From positions 1 to 13,182 of the forward strand of contig JACSRH010000247.1 in assembly GCA_014879855.1 (NCBI GenBank): a stretch of DNA of 13,182 nucleotides, read 5' to 3'. Both the position numbers and the translations under genes were made by a program. Within the stretch, counting starts at the first letter, position 1; every line of letters starts with the position of its first letter. The notes below the pieces were generated by a model. It had not been told where the DNA came from and ran no database searches. It saw only the letters and a list, made by a program, of their open reading frames with translations. Positions 1-7,371 of this stretch are shown piece by piece. Source of the stretch: Caldilineaceae bacterium (GTDB lineage Bacteria > Chloroflexota > Anaerolineae > Caldilineales > Caldilineaceae).

Positions 1-412
1 AGGTGGAGATGGCGGGAGTTGAACCCGCGTCCGAAACATTCGTCCAGAGACCTCTACAGGCTTAGTCGCGCTATTTCATGTCGTCTGGCGGACTCCGTGC
101 GACAGGATTCGTTGCCAGACCAGCCGGGTGATCTTAGACAGTGTTACCGGCGTTCACTGTCGCAGCGTTCCAGTGTTTGACGGCTTACGCTCAACCTGGT
201 CGCACCATCCAAGCGGGCCGTGACCTTCCGTGGAAGGTCATGGAGTTAGCTTATCGGTTAGGCAGCAAGGGCCAACGAAGTGGCCGGTGCACCGAACGCG
301 AAAGCCTTGCCAGTGTTTTTGGCATTTATAGGTTTGCGCCTATTTTAACGTAGCCGACGCTCTACGGCCTGCCATCTCAGAACAACCTGCCCCGTCGAGA
401 CCGTTCATCCCC
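1..412 (-). ncRNA. ssrA: tmRNA (transfer-messenger RNA, ssrA)
   Basis: tmRNA rescues ribosomes stalled on broken mRNAs: it acts first as an alanyl-tRNA, then as a template for a degradation tag. Read on the minus strand, the mature 5' end at 412 begins GGGGATGAACGGTCTCGACG, the conserved tmRNA start. It pairs as a 7-bp acceptor stem with CATCTCC at 11-5 (one G-U pair), followed by discriminator A at position 4. The T-arm has stem GCGGG/CCCGC (28-24 with 16-12) around TTCAACT. The bases after the stem read ACC then T, so a full CCA does not appear to be encoded. The tag frame runs from a GCC resume codon at 323 down to TAA at 258. It gives 21 residues starting AKNTG and ending SLALAA, the proteolysis signal expected for ClpXP-type proteases. 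The molecule is one-piece, not the permuted two-piece form. The identification is secure; the exact 3' end could shift by 1-3 bases. Confidence 0.97.
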
Positions 413-425
413 AAGAATGACCTGA

Positions 426-454
426 AGTATAGCACGCGCCTGGCGCAAAGTAAA
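426..454 (-). promoter_or_regulatory. Probable sigma-70-type promoter of ssrA
   Basis: On the minus strand there is a -35-like TTTACT (454-449), a 17-base spacer and a -10-like TATACT (431-426). The mature tmRNA 5' end lies 14 bases beyond the -10 box, which leaves room for a short leader removed by RNase P. The spacer contains a perfect 11-base inverted repeat, GCGCC-T-GGCGC (436-446), which may be coincidental. Both hexamers match the consensus at four or five of six positions. This is sequence inspection only. Confidence 0.6.
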
Positions 455-661
455 GTTTGCGATTGGTATGTGTTTTTACGCGTCGTTCAGCGGGATTTTC
501 GGTTGTGCTGGAGGAAGAAATTCTGTATGCTCCCTGTGGCAACAGTTGCAGACTTACTGTTCGTCTGAAAATGGGTTGCGGCTTCCCACTCTCTTTCCTG
601 TAGCGAGAGCCGGTTTGTAAAAATTTTCCAGATAGAGATTTAAATCAATGGAGAAGGCGCT

Positions 662-1567
662 ATGCCTGACCGGGCTGAATTCCCAATTCGATTGCGTGAA
701 GGGTTTAAGGGACAGGTTCAATATGTGATCCCGCGGCCGGTGCTGGCAAGCATCGCGGGCCATCCGCTGTTGCATTCGCTGCTGCCGACCGACATCGGCT
801 GGTATCCCCAGGCCCAGTATCACTTCCGCGAGCGCCCCGACGGTGCAGACGAGCATATTCTGATTTACTGTGTGGCGGGTGGCGGCTGGGCGGAGCTTGG
901 CAAGACGACCGTCAGCATCACGCCGGGCGACGCGCTGCTGATCCCTGCTCACACCCCGCACACGTACGGCGCAGCAATGACCGACCCGTGGTCGATCCAC
1001 TGGGTGCATTTCCTGGGGGACGAAGGCGCGTATCTGGCGCGGCTGCTCAAGGAGCCGGCCTGCACACTGGCTGTCGAACCCGCCTGCGGTCTCGTGGTGA
1101 GCGCGCTCTTCCAGGCGTGTTGCGAGGTCTTTCTCGGCGGCTTTGTGCTGACGCGGCTGATCTATGCGGCCAAGCTGCTGCATCGTCTGCTGGGCGAGCT
1201 TTTTTTCAACAACAGCGCCTTTTCGCCCTCGTTGCGCAGCAGCCGTTTTCACAGCGTGGAATCCACCCTCACCTTTCTACGCAGCAACCTGTATCGTCCG
1301 CTTTCATTGGCAGAGATGGCGGGCCAGGCCGGGCTGTCGGAGTCGCACTTTTCGCGCGTTTTCAAGGCGCAGACCGGCCATGCGCCGCTCGACTATTTCA
1401 TCCTGCTCAAGATGCAACATGCCAGCGCGTTGCTTGCTGTCACCGATCTGCACGTCAAGGAGGTGGCGGCGGCAGTCGGCTACAGCGATCCCTACTACTT
1501 CTCCCGCCTGTTCAAACAGGTGATCGGGGTCTCGCCGCGCGACTATCGCCGCGCGCCCAAGGGGTGA
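662..1567 (+). CDS. AraC-family transcriptional regulator, copy 1
   Basis: A 301-residue DNA-binding regulator of the AraC/XylS family, sugar-sensing type. The N-terminal part (about residues 50-130) looks like the AraC cupin ligand-binding and dimerisation domain, with EHILIYC, PGDALLIPAHTPHTYGA and DPWSIHWVHF. The C-terminal part (about 205-296) is a double helix-turn-helix HTH_18 domain. Its first helix pair is SLAEMAGQAGLSESHFSRVF, and it ends with the family signature around YSDPYYFSRLFKQVIGVSP. There is no signal peptide or membrane segment, so it is cytoplasmic. ATG 662 is preceded by GGAGAAGG (650-657) at good spacing. A very similar regulator follows immediately, then an alpha-galactosidase and an importer. 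An activator role for that sugar locus is therefore likely by neighbourhood, but the effector is not visible in the sequence. The family is secure; the regulon is inference. Confidence 0.93.
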   Translation: MPDRAEFPIRLREGFKGQVQYVIPRPVLASIAGHPLLHSLLPTDIGWYPQAQYHFRERPDGADEHILIYCVAGGGWAELGKTTVSITPGDALLIPAHTPHTYGAAMTDPWSIHWVHFLGDEGAYLARLLKEPACTLAVEPACGLVVSALFQACCEVFLGGFVLTRLIYAAKLLHRLLGELFFNNSAFSPSLRSSRFHSVESTLTFLRSNLYRPLSLAEMAGQAGLSESHFSRVFKAQTGHAPLDYFILLKMQHASALLAVTDLHVKEVAAAVGYSDPYYFSRLFKQVIGVSPRDYRRAPKG

Positions 1568-1586
1568 TCAATTGGATGTGTTCCCG

Positions 1587-2501
1587 ATGAATCATCAATC
1601 TTCTGTTTCGATCCGGCTTCGCGACGGCTTCCGCGGCCAGATCCTGTACGTAATTCCGCGGTCGATCGTTCAGCAATTGTCAGTGCACCCTTTGCTGCGT
1701 TCTATTACGGCGACGGATATTGGTTGGTATCCGAATGCTCGCTATCATTACTGTGAGCGTCCAGCTGGGGCGCCTGAACATATTTTGATTTACTGTACTG
1801 AAGGTGCGGGCTGGTACGAGTTGGAGGGGGCGCGCTACGTGCTCAATGCGGATGAAGCCGTTGTTTTGCCGGCGAATGTTCCGCATATCTATGGGGCTTC
1901 GGAGCGTGATCCGTGGTCTATTTATTGGGTCCATTTTACGGGTCTTGAAGGGGATTATTACACGCAGATCCCCCCGGGCGACACCCACAGGCTAAGCGTC
2001 GATCCGCAATGTGGTGTGGAATTGGTAAAACTCTTCCGCCAGTGCTACGGCAGTTTTGTCGGGGGGTTTGTCTTGCCGCGGCTGATTCATGCTTCGAAGT
2101 TGGTCAATCATATTCTGGGGGAGCTTTTCTACAATAATCCCGCATTTTCATCCAATATGCGCACCAGCCGCTTTCACAGTCTGGAGCCTGTTTTTGCCTT
2201 TCTCATCGATAACCTCTGTCGGCCAGTCAGTCTGGCCGAAATGGCAAGTCAAGCCGATCTTTCCGAGTCGCAATTTTCCTACACATTTCGCCAGCAAACG
2301 GGCCATCCACCACTTGCTTACTTCAATCAGCTCAAGATGCAACATGCCTGCATGTTACTGACAGTCACACATCTGTCAATTCACGAAATCGCAGGTGAGA
2401 TCGGGTTTGCCGATTCATACTACTTCTCACGTTTGTTCAAAAAGATTATCGGGGTTTCACCGAGCGAATATCGAAACTCTATCATCAAGACGAAACCGTA
2501 A
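1587..2501 (+). CDS. AraC-family transcriptional regulator, copy 2 (tandem paralogue)
   Basis: A second AraC/XylS regulator of 304 residues, collinear with its upstream neighbour over the whole length; by eye more than half the residues match. It carries the same cupin-like half (EHILIYC, LPANVPHIYGA, DPWSIYWVHF) and the same HTH_18 half (SLAEMASQADLSESQFS, then YYFSRLFKKIIGVSP). The start is a choice. ATG 1587 aligns exactly with the first residue of the upstream paralogue. An in-frame TTG at 1572 would add five residues, and it has the better ribosome-binding site, AAGGGG at 1559-1564, which lies inside the end of the upstream gene. I use ATG 1587, but TTG 1572 is a serious alternative. The genes are 4-19 bases apart and probably cotranscribed. 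This copy looks visibly richer in A/T at third positions than copy 1, which suggests either an old duplication or separate arrival. It probably regulates the galactoside genes downstream. Confidence 0.92.
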   Translation: MNHQSSVSIRLRDGFRGQILYVIPRSIVQQLSVHPLLRSITATDIGWYPNARYHYCERPAGAPEHILIYCTEGAGWYELEGARYVLNADEAVVLPANVPHIYGASERDPWSIYWVHFTGLEGDYYTQIPPGDTHRLSVDPQCGVELVKLFRQCYGSFVGGFVLPRLIHASKLVNHILGELFYNNPAFSSNMRTSRFHSLEPVFAFLIDNLCRPVSLAEMASQADLSESQFSYTFRQQTGHPPLAYFNQLKMQHACMLLTVTHLSIHEIAGEIGFADSYYFSRLFKKIIGVSPSEYRNSIIKTKP

Positions 2502-2953
2502 TATTGTCCATCGTTTCGCTATTGTGTCCATTGTATACACACCGCCCATGTGGTTTGATTGGATAGACTTTAGGTGCGCTATAATAAGCGTACGTTGTCC
2601 GACGCACTGTTTGCCGGCCAGTTGCTCCCAAATTCTCGCTCCAAATAATTAAATATAATACATAATCGTAATTCAGATTGCGGTTCGATTGTTCTAGCTT
2701 CGCCGCATCGCGAATTGTCCACGGATGTTGCGATCTTGATTTGGCTTTCGATAACCACATGCATGCAGATGGTCATATCTGTCTGCAAACATTAGTGGGT
2801 CACTTGCTTTAATGGCAGCCATTTCGTGTAGGCCGCGTTATCAGCGCGACAAGGATTGTGGGCGCAACATGTTGAGCAATTAGCTTGACCTACACATCTC
2901 TGGAAGCATGGCGATCTCCGCACCAGGCGACCTACCAGCAAGGGCTCGAACCC
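2502..2953. promoter_or_regulatory. Long AT-rich intergenic regulatory region upstream of the alpha-galactosidase
   Basis: This 452-base gap contains no credible gene. It is clearly richer in A and T than its surroundings. It holds two exact TATAAT boxes (2580-2585 and 2654-2659). The hexamer TTGTCC occurs at 2504-2509, 2595-2600 and 2715-2720, with a relative TGTGTCC at 2523-2529. An imperfect palindrome centred on TGCATGCA lies at 2755-2772 (CCA...TGG flanks). An inverted pair CAGAT/ATCTG follows at about 2766-2781. Such elements fit operators for AraC-type regulators, but none can be assigned to a protein from sequence alone. The stretch probably carries the promoter and control sites of the sugar operon. 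Confidence 0.5.
2555..2585 (+). promoter_or_regulatory. Candidate promoter for the alpha-galactoside operon
   Basis: A perfect -10 hexamer TATAAT lies at 2580-2585. The possible -35 boxes are poorly placed: TTGATT at 2555-2560 with a 19-base spacer, or TTGGAT at 2559-2564 with 15 bases. A good -10 with a weak or misplaced -35 is typical of promoters that depend on an activator, which fits the AraC genes just upstream. The resulting leader to the start codon would be long, about 360 bases. A second TATAAT at 2654-2659 has no recognisable -35 and may be the real start, or neither may be. Confidence 0.35.
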
Positions 2954-5101
2954 ATGAGTGATAACATCCATTCTGCAATTGTTGCCTCCACCAGTCCGGC
3001 GGGTCAAGCAATTTGGGTGCTTGAGGGTGAACGCACCGCCTACGCGTTCGGTCTTGATCGGTTTGGCTGTTTGCAACATATGTACTGGGGACCGCGTTTG
3101 CGCGCAGCAAGCGATTATGGTGAACCAAGCCCCGCGCTCGAACGTTTTGCGCACGAACGTGTCGCAGGCGTCTCCCAAGAAGAATATCCAGCGTGGGGGG
3201 ATATCAAATATCTGGAGCCATGCCTGAAAGTTGCATTTGCGGACGGTGTGCGCTCCGCGATGCTACGTTATGCCAAAGCTGCCATTTTGGCCGGCGACGA
3301 AGCGCCGGAATTGGTGATCTCATTTGCGGACGATCATTATCCACTGCTGGTTGACCTGCACTATCGGCTCTGGGGTGAGCACGATCTGATCGAGCGGTTT
3401 GCTGTCATTCGCAATACTGGCAATGAACCGATCAACCTGGAACAGACTTTGTCGGCGCTGTGGCATCTGCCGTTGGATGAGACGTACCGGCTGCGCACGC
3501 TTGGTGGTCGGTGGGGCGGTGAATTCCAGATCAGCGAAGTGCTCGCGCCGCTCGGCAAACAGATCATCGAAAGCCGTCGTGGGATCACCAGCGCGCACGC
3601 CAACCCGTGGTTTGGGATCGACCGCAATGGCAGCGCCAGCGAAACACACGGGGATGTGTGGTTTGGCGCATTGGCCTATAGCGGCAACTGGAAGCTCGTC
3701 GTCGAGCGCAATGCCTATGGGCAGACCATGATCGCCGGGGGTATTCACGACTTTGACCACACGTGGAAGCTGGATGCGGGCGAATCGTTCACCACCCCCA
3801 GTTTTGTGGCAGGATTCACTGCCGAGGGATATGGAGACGCCAGCCGGCTGCTGCATCGTTTTCAACTGGACGTTGTCATGCCCCGCAGCACCGCGAACAC
3901 GCTGCTCCCCGTGCTGTACAATTCCTGGTATGTCACCGAATTTGACGTCAATTTCGAGAATCAAGCCGCGGCCGCGCGCAAGGCGGCTGACCTGGGGATT
4001 GAACTCTTCGTCATGGACGACGGCTGGTTTGGTGTGCGCGACGACGACACGTCGGGGTTGGGGGATTGGACTGTCGACAAACGGAAATTTCCCAATGGCT
4101 TGACGCCGCTCATTGACTACGTCAATTCGCTTGGCATGGAATTTGGCATCTGGGTTGAACCGGAGATGGTCAATATCCAGAGCGACCTGTACGCGCGCCA
4201 TCCTGACTGGATCTATCATTTCCCAACGCGACCACGCAGTGAATCGCGCCATCAACTGGTCTTGAATTTTGGCCGCGCCGATGTACAGGCGTTTGTTTTG
4301 GACTTTATGCACGAGCTGCTCTCCAACCACAATATCCGCTTTGTCAAATGGGATATGAATCGTTCGTTCAGCGAACCTGGTTACCCAGACGCCGAGGATG
4401 GACGCGAACGCGAAGTCTGGGTGCGGCACGTGCAAGGTCTCTACCGCATTTTTGCGGAGCTTCGCGAGGCGCACCCACAGGTTATGTTCGAATCTTGTTC
4501 GTCCGGCGGCGGGCGCGTCGACCTGGGCATCTTGCGCTATGTAGAAGATTTCTGGATGAGCGATAATGTCGATCCATTGGACAACCTCTTGATGTATGAG
4601 GGGTATTCCATGGCCTATGCGCCCAAAGCCAAAATGATGTGGGTCAACGATCCCTTCCACTGGACCAACCGTGCGCCATCATTGACTTTCCGTTTTCATC
4701 AGGCAATGACCGGCGCGCTGGGGGTGGGCGCCAATTTGCTGCGCTGGAGCGCCGAAGAAATGACAGAGGCGCGCGAACATATTGCCATGTACAAGCGGAT
4801 TCGGCCTATTGTTCAGCACGGCAGGCTCTACCGGCTGGCATCGTTGCGAGAAGGCGACTGGGCTGCATTCCAATATGTCGGCGCAGATGATAAGGAGACA
4901 GTCGTGCTGGTCTTTCTACAGGCGTCGCGTTTCGGCGCTAGTCGTCGCTGGCTGCGTCTGCAAGGGCTGGCGCCGGACGCCCAGTATCGGATAGAGGGCG
5001 CGGAAACTGTGCTGAGTGGCGCGGCGTTGATGGCGCGCGGTGTACAGATCGAACTGCGCGGCGACTTGCAGAGCACCTTACTACATCTCAAACAGATCTG
5101 A
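2954..5101 (+). CDS. Alpha-galactosidase, glycoside hydrolase family 36
   Basis: A 715-residue retaining exo-alpha-galactosidase that releases terminal alpha-linked galactose from melibiose, raffinose and related sugars. It has the three-part GH36 layout: an N-terminal beta-sandwich (to about 270), a central TIM barrel (about 280-610) and a C-terminal beta domain. Visible active-site elements are DDGWFG (355-360), KWDMNR with nucleophile Asp467, CSSGGGRVD (515-523) and SDNVD with acid/base Asp537. The 70-residue spacing of the two catalytic Asp equals that of Geobacillus GH36 enzymes (478/548), and the other motifs keep the same offset. There is no signal peptide, so hydrolysis is cytoplasmic and follows uptake. 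I chose ATG 2954 because AAGGG at 2940-2944 precedes it and because the family fold begins soon after. The frame is open upstream to a TTG at 2885, whose 23 extra residues do not resemble the family. It is followed 150 bases later by a complete importer. Confidence 0.95.
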   Translation: MSDNIHSAIVASTSPAGQAIWVLEGERTAYAFGLDRFGCLQHMYWGPRLRAASDYGEPSPALERFAHERVAGVSQEEYPAWGDIKYLEPCLKVAFADGVRSAMLRYAKAAILAGDEAPELVISFADDHYPLLVDLHYRLWGEHDLIERFAVIRNTGNEPINLEQTLSALWHLPLDETYRLRTLGGRWGGEFQISEVLAPLGKQIIESRRGITSAHANPWFGIDRNGSASETHGDVWFGALAYSGNWKLVVERNAYGQTMIAGGIHDFDHTWKLDAGESFTTPSFVAGFTAEGYGDASRLLHRFQLDVVMPRSTANTLLPVLYNSWYVTEFDVNFENQAAAARKAADLGIELFVMDDGWFGVRDDDTSGLGDWTVDKRKFPNGLTPLIDYVNSLGMEFGIWVEPEMVNIQSDLYARHPDWIYHFPTRPRSESRHQLVLNFGRADVQAFVLDFMHELLSNHNIRFVKWDMNRSFSEPGYPDAEDGREREVWVRHVQGLYRIFAELREAHPQVMFESCSSGGGRVDLGILRYVEDFWMSDNVDPLDNLLMYEGYSMAYAPKAKMMWVNDPFHWTNRAPSLTFRFHQAMTGALGVGANLLRWSAEEMTEAREHIAMYKRIRPIVQHGRLYRLASLREGDWAAFQYVGADDKETVVLVFLQASRFGASRRWLRLQGLAPDAQYRIEGAETVLSGAALMARGVQIELRGDLQSTLLHLKQI

Positions 5102-5251
5102 CAGGATCTCTCGGCGCCGTAGTCACATCAAGAGTCAGAAACAGAGCGTTTGATATCCGGCTGACATCATTGCCTCTGACGACAGTTACCCCTGGGGTGG
5201 CGTTCCTTTCTATAGATTGTTCGTTCAACACACAAACAAGGAGGGTGACAA

Positions 5252-7219
5252 ATGAGAAAACGCATCAGTATTGTGCTGGTGATCAGTGTTGTTACTATGC
5301 TGTTGCTGGCTGCATGTGGCGGCGCGCCGGCGCCGGCTGCGGCGCCAGCAGAACAGGCTGCGCCGCCAGCGTCAACAGGTGGAAAGTACAATGAGGCGCC
5401 GATGTTGGCGGAAAAGGTTGCGGCAGGTGAGCTTCCGCCTGTCGACGAGCGCCTGCCGGCTGCACCGCTGGTCATTGAACCGGTGGAAGAAGTCGGCCAG
5501 TATGGCGGCGTGTGGCGCATGGTGGATAGCCAGAATGACAATGGCTGGTTGCGCCAGACAATCTGGGTTGAGCCTATGCTCAAGTGGAATCGCGATATGT
5601 CCGGCATGCGGCCGAACCTGCTCGAAAGCTTCACCTGGAACGATGACGCGACTGTACTGACCACCAAATTCCGCGAGGGCATCAAGTGGTCGGATGGCGA
5701 GCCGCTGACTGTGGACGACTTCCTTTTCTGGTGGAACGATATCATCCTGGATCCGGCTGCCGGCCAAAGCCCACCGACAGGCGCCGCTGTGGGTGGGCAG
5801 CCCATGCAGGTAGAAAAGGTTGACGATTACACCCTCACCTTCACCTTCGCTGCATCGAACCCGCTGTTTTTGGACTATATGTCGCGCGGTTCCTATTCTT
5901 CGTCCGTCTATGTTGTGCCGGCGCACTACTTGGAACAGTATCATCCCAAGTACAACAGCGCCGTCACCGACATGACCGAACTTCTCAATCGCTACAATGC
6001 TACGAGCCGTATGCAGTATGCCGACATGCCGACCTTTGCCGCCTGGATGGTGACCGACTACGTGCCGGGCGAACGGGTCAGTCTGGAACGCAATCCTTAT
6101 TACTGGAAGGTGGACACTGCCGGCAACCAGCTGCCTTATATCGACCGGCTGGAGGTTCAGATTCCTCAAGGCAACGCCATTGAGCTGGTATTGCTGAAAG
6201 CATTGGCCGGCGAACTCGACATGCAGACGCGCGACGTGGATCTGAAGGACGTGCCGTTGGTGATAGAAAACGCCGACGCTGGCGACTATCATGTCGTCAT
6301 GTGGAATCGCGGCGACTATGCGTGGCCCTGGCTGATCCCCATGTATGATTATCCTGATGAAGGCATCGTCGATCTCATGTACACCAAGGAGTTCCGCCGC
6401 GCCCTCTCGTACGCCATCAACCGCGACCAACTCAACGAAGTCGTGCATCTCGGCCTGGGCCAGCCGCGCCAGTTTGCGCTGAGCGCTGAAAGCCCCGAAT
6501 TTCTGAGCGACGAGGGCAAAAAGGTGTACGAGGAATGGTCGCAGTCCTACGCCGCGTATGATCCCGAACAGGCAAAAGCATTGCTGGACGGCCTTGGCCT
6601 GAAGGATGTCGACGGCGACGGCTTCCGCGAGCGCGCCGATGGCACACCGCTTGAGCTGATTGTAGACGTTCCTTCCGATGGCGACAAGCTTACCATCGAT
6701 GCCATGGACATGATTCAACAGCAGTGGGAAGAGGTCGGCCTGAAGACCACGCTGAACATGGCCGCGTGGTCAGTCATCGACCAGCGCGCCGCGGCTGGCG
6801 AGATTATGATCCGCGCGTGGGGCAGCGCCGCGGCCTGGGGGCTTATTTCGGCGCCGACCGTATGGACGCCCATCGAAGGCGTGACGTATAGCGTCGGTGG
6901 GCAGAGAATCGGCCAGTATTATCAATCGCTGGGCGCGGAAGGCGTGGCGCCGCGAGCTGGCTCCATGCTGGAAAAGCTGCAAGACGCGTACACCGATCTC
7001 ATCTCGACAGTCGATCCGGCAGAGCGCGATCAGAAGCTGCTCGATGCCTATCGCATTCACATCGACGAAGGCCCGATCACCATCGGCACTGTGGGTGAGC
7101 ATCCAAGCCCTGTCATCGTGAAGAACAATGTTCACAACGTACCAGAAACCGGGATCGTGGCGTCGTGGGATCTAGGCTTCCCAGGGACGGCTGATCCGGA
7201 ACAGTTCTTCTTCCGCTAG
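5252..7219 (+). CDS. ABC importer solute-binding lipoprotein, family 5 (Opp/Dpp type), probable alpha-galactoside binder
   Basis: A 655-residue extracytoplasmic binding protein of the SBP_bac_5 family (PF00496). The N terminus is a lipoprotein signal: MRKR, a hydrophobic stretch, then LLAAC with the lipidated Cys at residue 22. A low-complexity Ala/Pro linker follows, to about residue 45. The family signature region is clear: ESFTWNDDATVLTTKFREG and KWSDGEPLT (from residue 145). At 655 residues it is longer than typical peptide binders (roughly 500-550), as are several oligosaccharide-binding members of this family. The start has a strong AAGGAGGG (5239-5246) five bases before ATG, consistent with the high expression binding proteins need. 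It follows the alpha-galactosidase and precedes two permeases and two ATPases. The ligand is inferred from the neighbour; peptide or another oligosaccharide remains possible. Confidence 0.92.
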   Translation: MRKRISIVLVISVVTMLLLAACGGAPAPAAAPAEQAAPPASTGGKYNEAPMLAEKVAAGELPPVDERLPAAPLVIEPVEEVGQYGGVWRMVDSQNDNGWLRQTIWVEPMLKWNRDMSGMRPNLLESFTWNDDATVLTTKFREGIKWSDGEPLTVDDFLFWWNDIILDPAAGQSPPTGAAVGGQPMQVEKVDDYTLTFTFAASNPLFLDYMSRGSYSSSVYVVPAHYLEQYHPKYNSAVTDMTELLNRYNATSRMQYADMPTFAAWMVTDYVPGERVSLERNPYYWKVDTAGNQLPYIDRLEVQIPQGNAIELVLLKALAGELDMQTRDVDLKDVPLVIENADAGDYHVVMWNRGDYAWPWLIPMYDYPDEGIVDLMYTKEFRRALSYAINRDQLNEVVHLGLGQPRQFALSAESPEFLSDEGKKVYEEWSQSYAAYDPEQAKALLDGLGLKDVDGDGFRERADGTPLELIVDVPSDGDKLTIDAMDMIQQQWEEVGLKTTLNMAAWSVIDQRAAAGEIMIRAWGSAAAWGLISAPTVWTPIEGVTYSVGGQRIGQYYQSLGAEGVAPRAGSMLEKLQDAYTDLISTVDPAERDQKLLDAYRIHIDEGPITIGTVGEHPSPVIVKNNVHNVPETGIVASWDLGFPGTADPEQFFFR

Positions 7220-7228
7220 CTCATCAGC

Positions 7229-7272
7229 GTGCGCCCAGAAATTTCTCCTTTGGCAGAAATTTCTGGGCGCAC
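7229..7272 (+). promoter_or_regulatory. 18-bp perfect intercistronic hairpin (mRNA stabiliser or attenuator)
   Basis: GTGCGCCCAGAAATTTCT (7229-7246) and its exact reverse complement (7255-7272) form an 18-bp stem with an 8-base loop, CCTTTGGC. The stem starts nine bases after the binding-protein stop codon and lies in the only sizeable gap inside the importer gene cluster. No U-run follows, so it is a poor intrinsic terminator. In importer operons such a hairpin after the binding-protein gene commonly protects the upstream message from 3' exonucleases and gives the binding protein in excess over the membrane parts. That role is inferred here. Confidence 0.8.
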
Positions 7273-7371
7273 AGTTTGACCTGGTGCTGGTCACAAGCAG
7301 CCATCCAGGCGCCGAACTGTTCTTCTTGTGACATAAAGCGCACTGTAGTTGGCAAGCTCACAGGATCGCCT

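Noticed and set aside
141..353. A 70-codon open frame on the plus strand
   Set aside because: It lies entirely within the tmRNA gene on the opposite strand, and its product resembles no known protein.
3320..4660. Long minus-strand open frames opposite the alpha-galactosidase (3320-4660), the binding protein (5372-6718), the DppB-type permease (7291-8241), ychF (11707-12894) and the first AraC gene (554-1252)
   Set aside because: Each is the antisense shadow of a gene with clear family motifs. Their products are His/Arg/Gln-rich without recognisable domains, as expected for antisense frames of genes with biased third positions.
5187..5197. ACCCC-T-GGGGT palindrome before the binding-protein gene as an operator
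   Set aside because: It is a single short palindrome with no second copy elsewhere in the window and no matching promoter spacing.
5215..5222. GATTGTTC shared between the region before the binding-protein gene (5215-5222) and the region before the alpha-galactosidase (2687-2694), with TGTTCG also at 558-563
   Set aside because: Eight- and six-base matches are expected by chance over these lengths. The flanks do not agree and no dyad symmetry is visible.
7229..7272. Intrinsic terminator ending the binding-protein transcript
   Set aside because: The stem is strong but is followed by ACAGTTTGACC-type sequence without a run of T, so it is described as an intercistronic hairpin instead.
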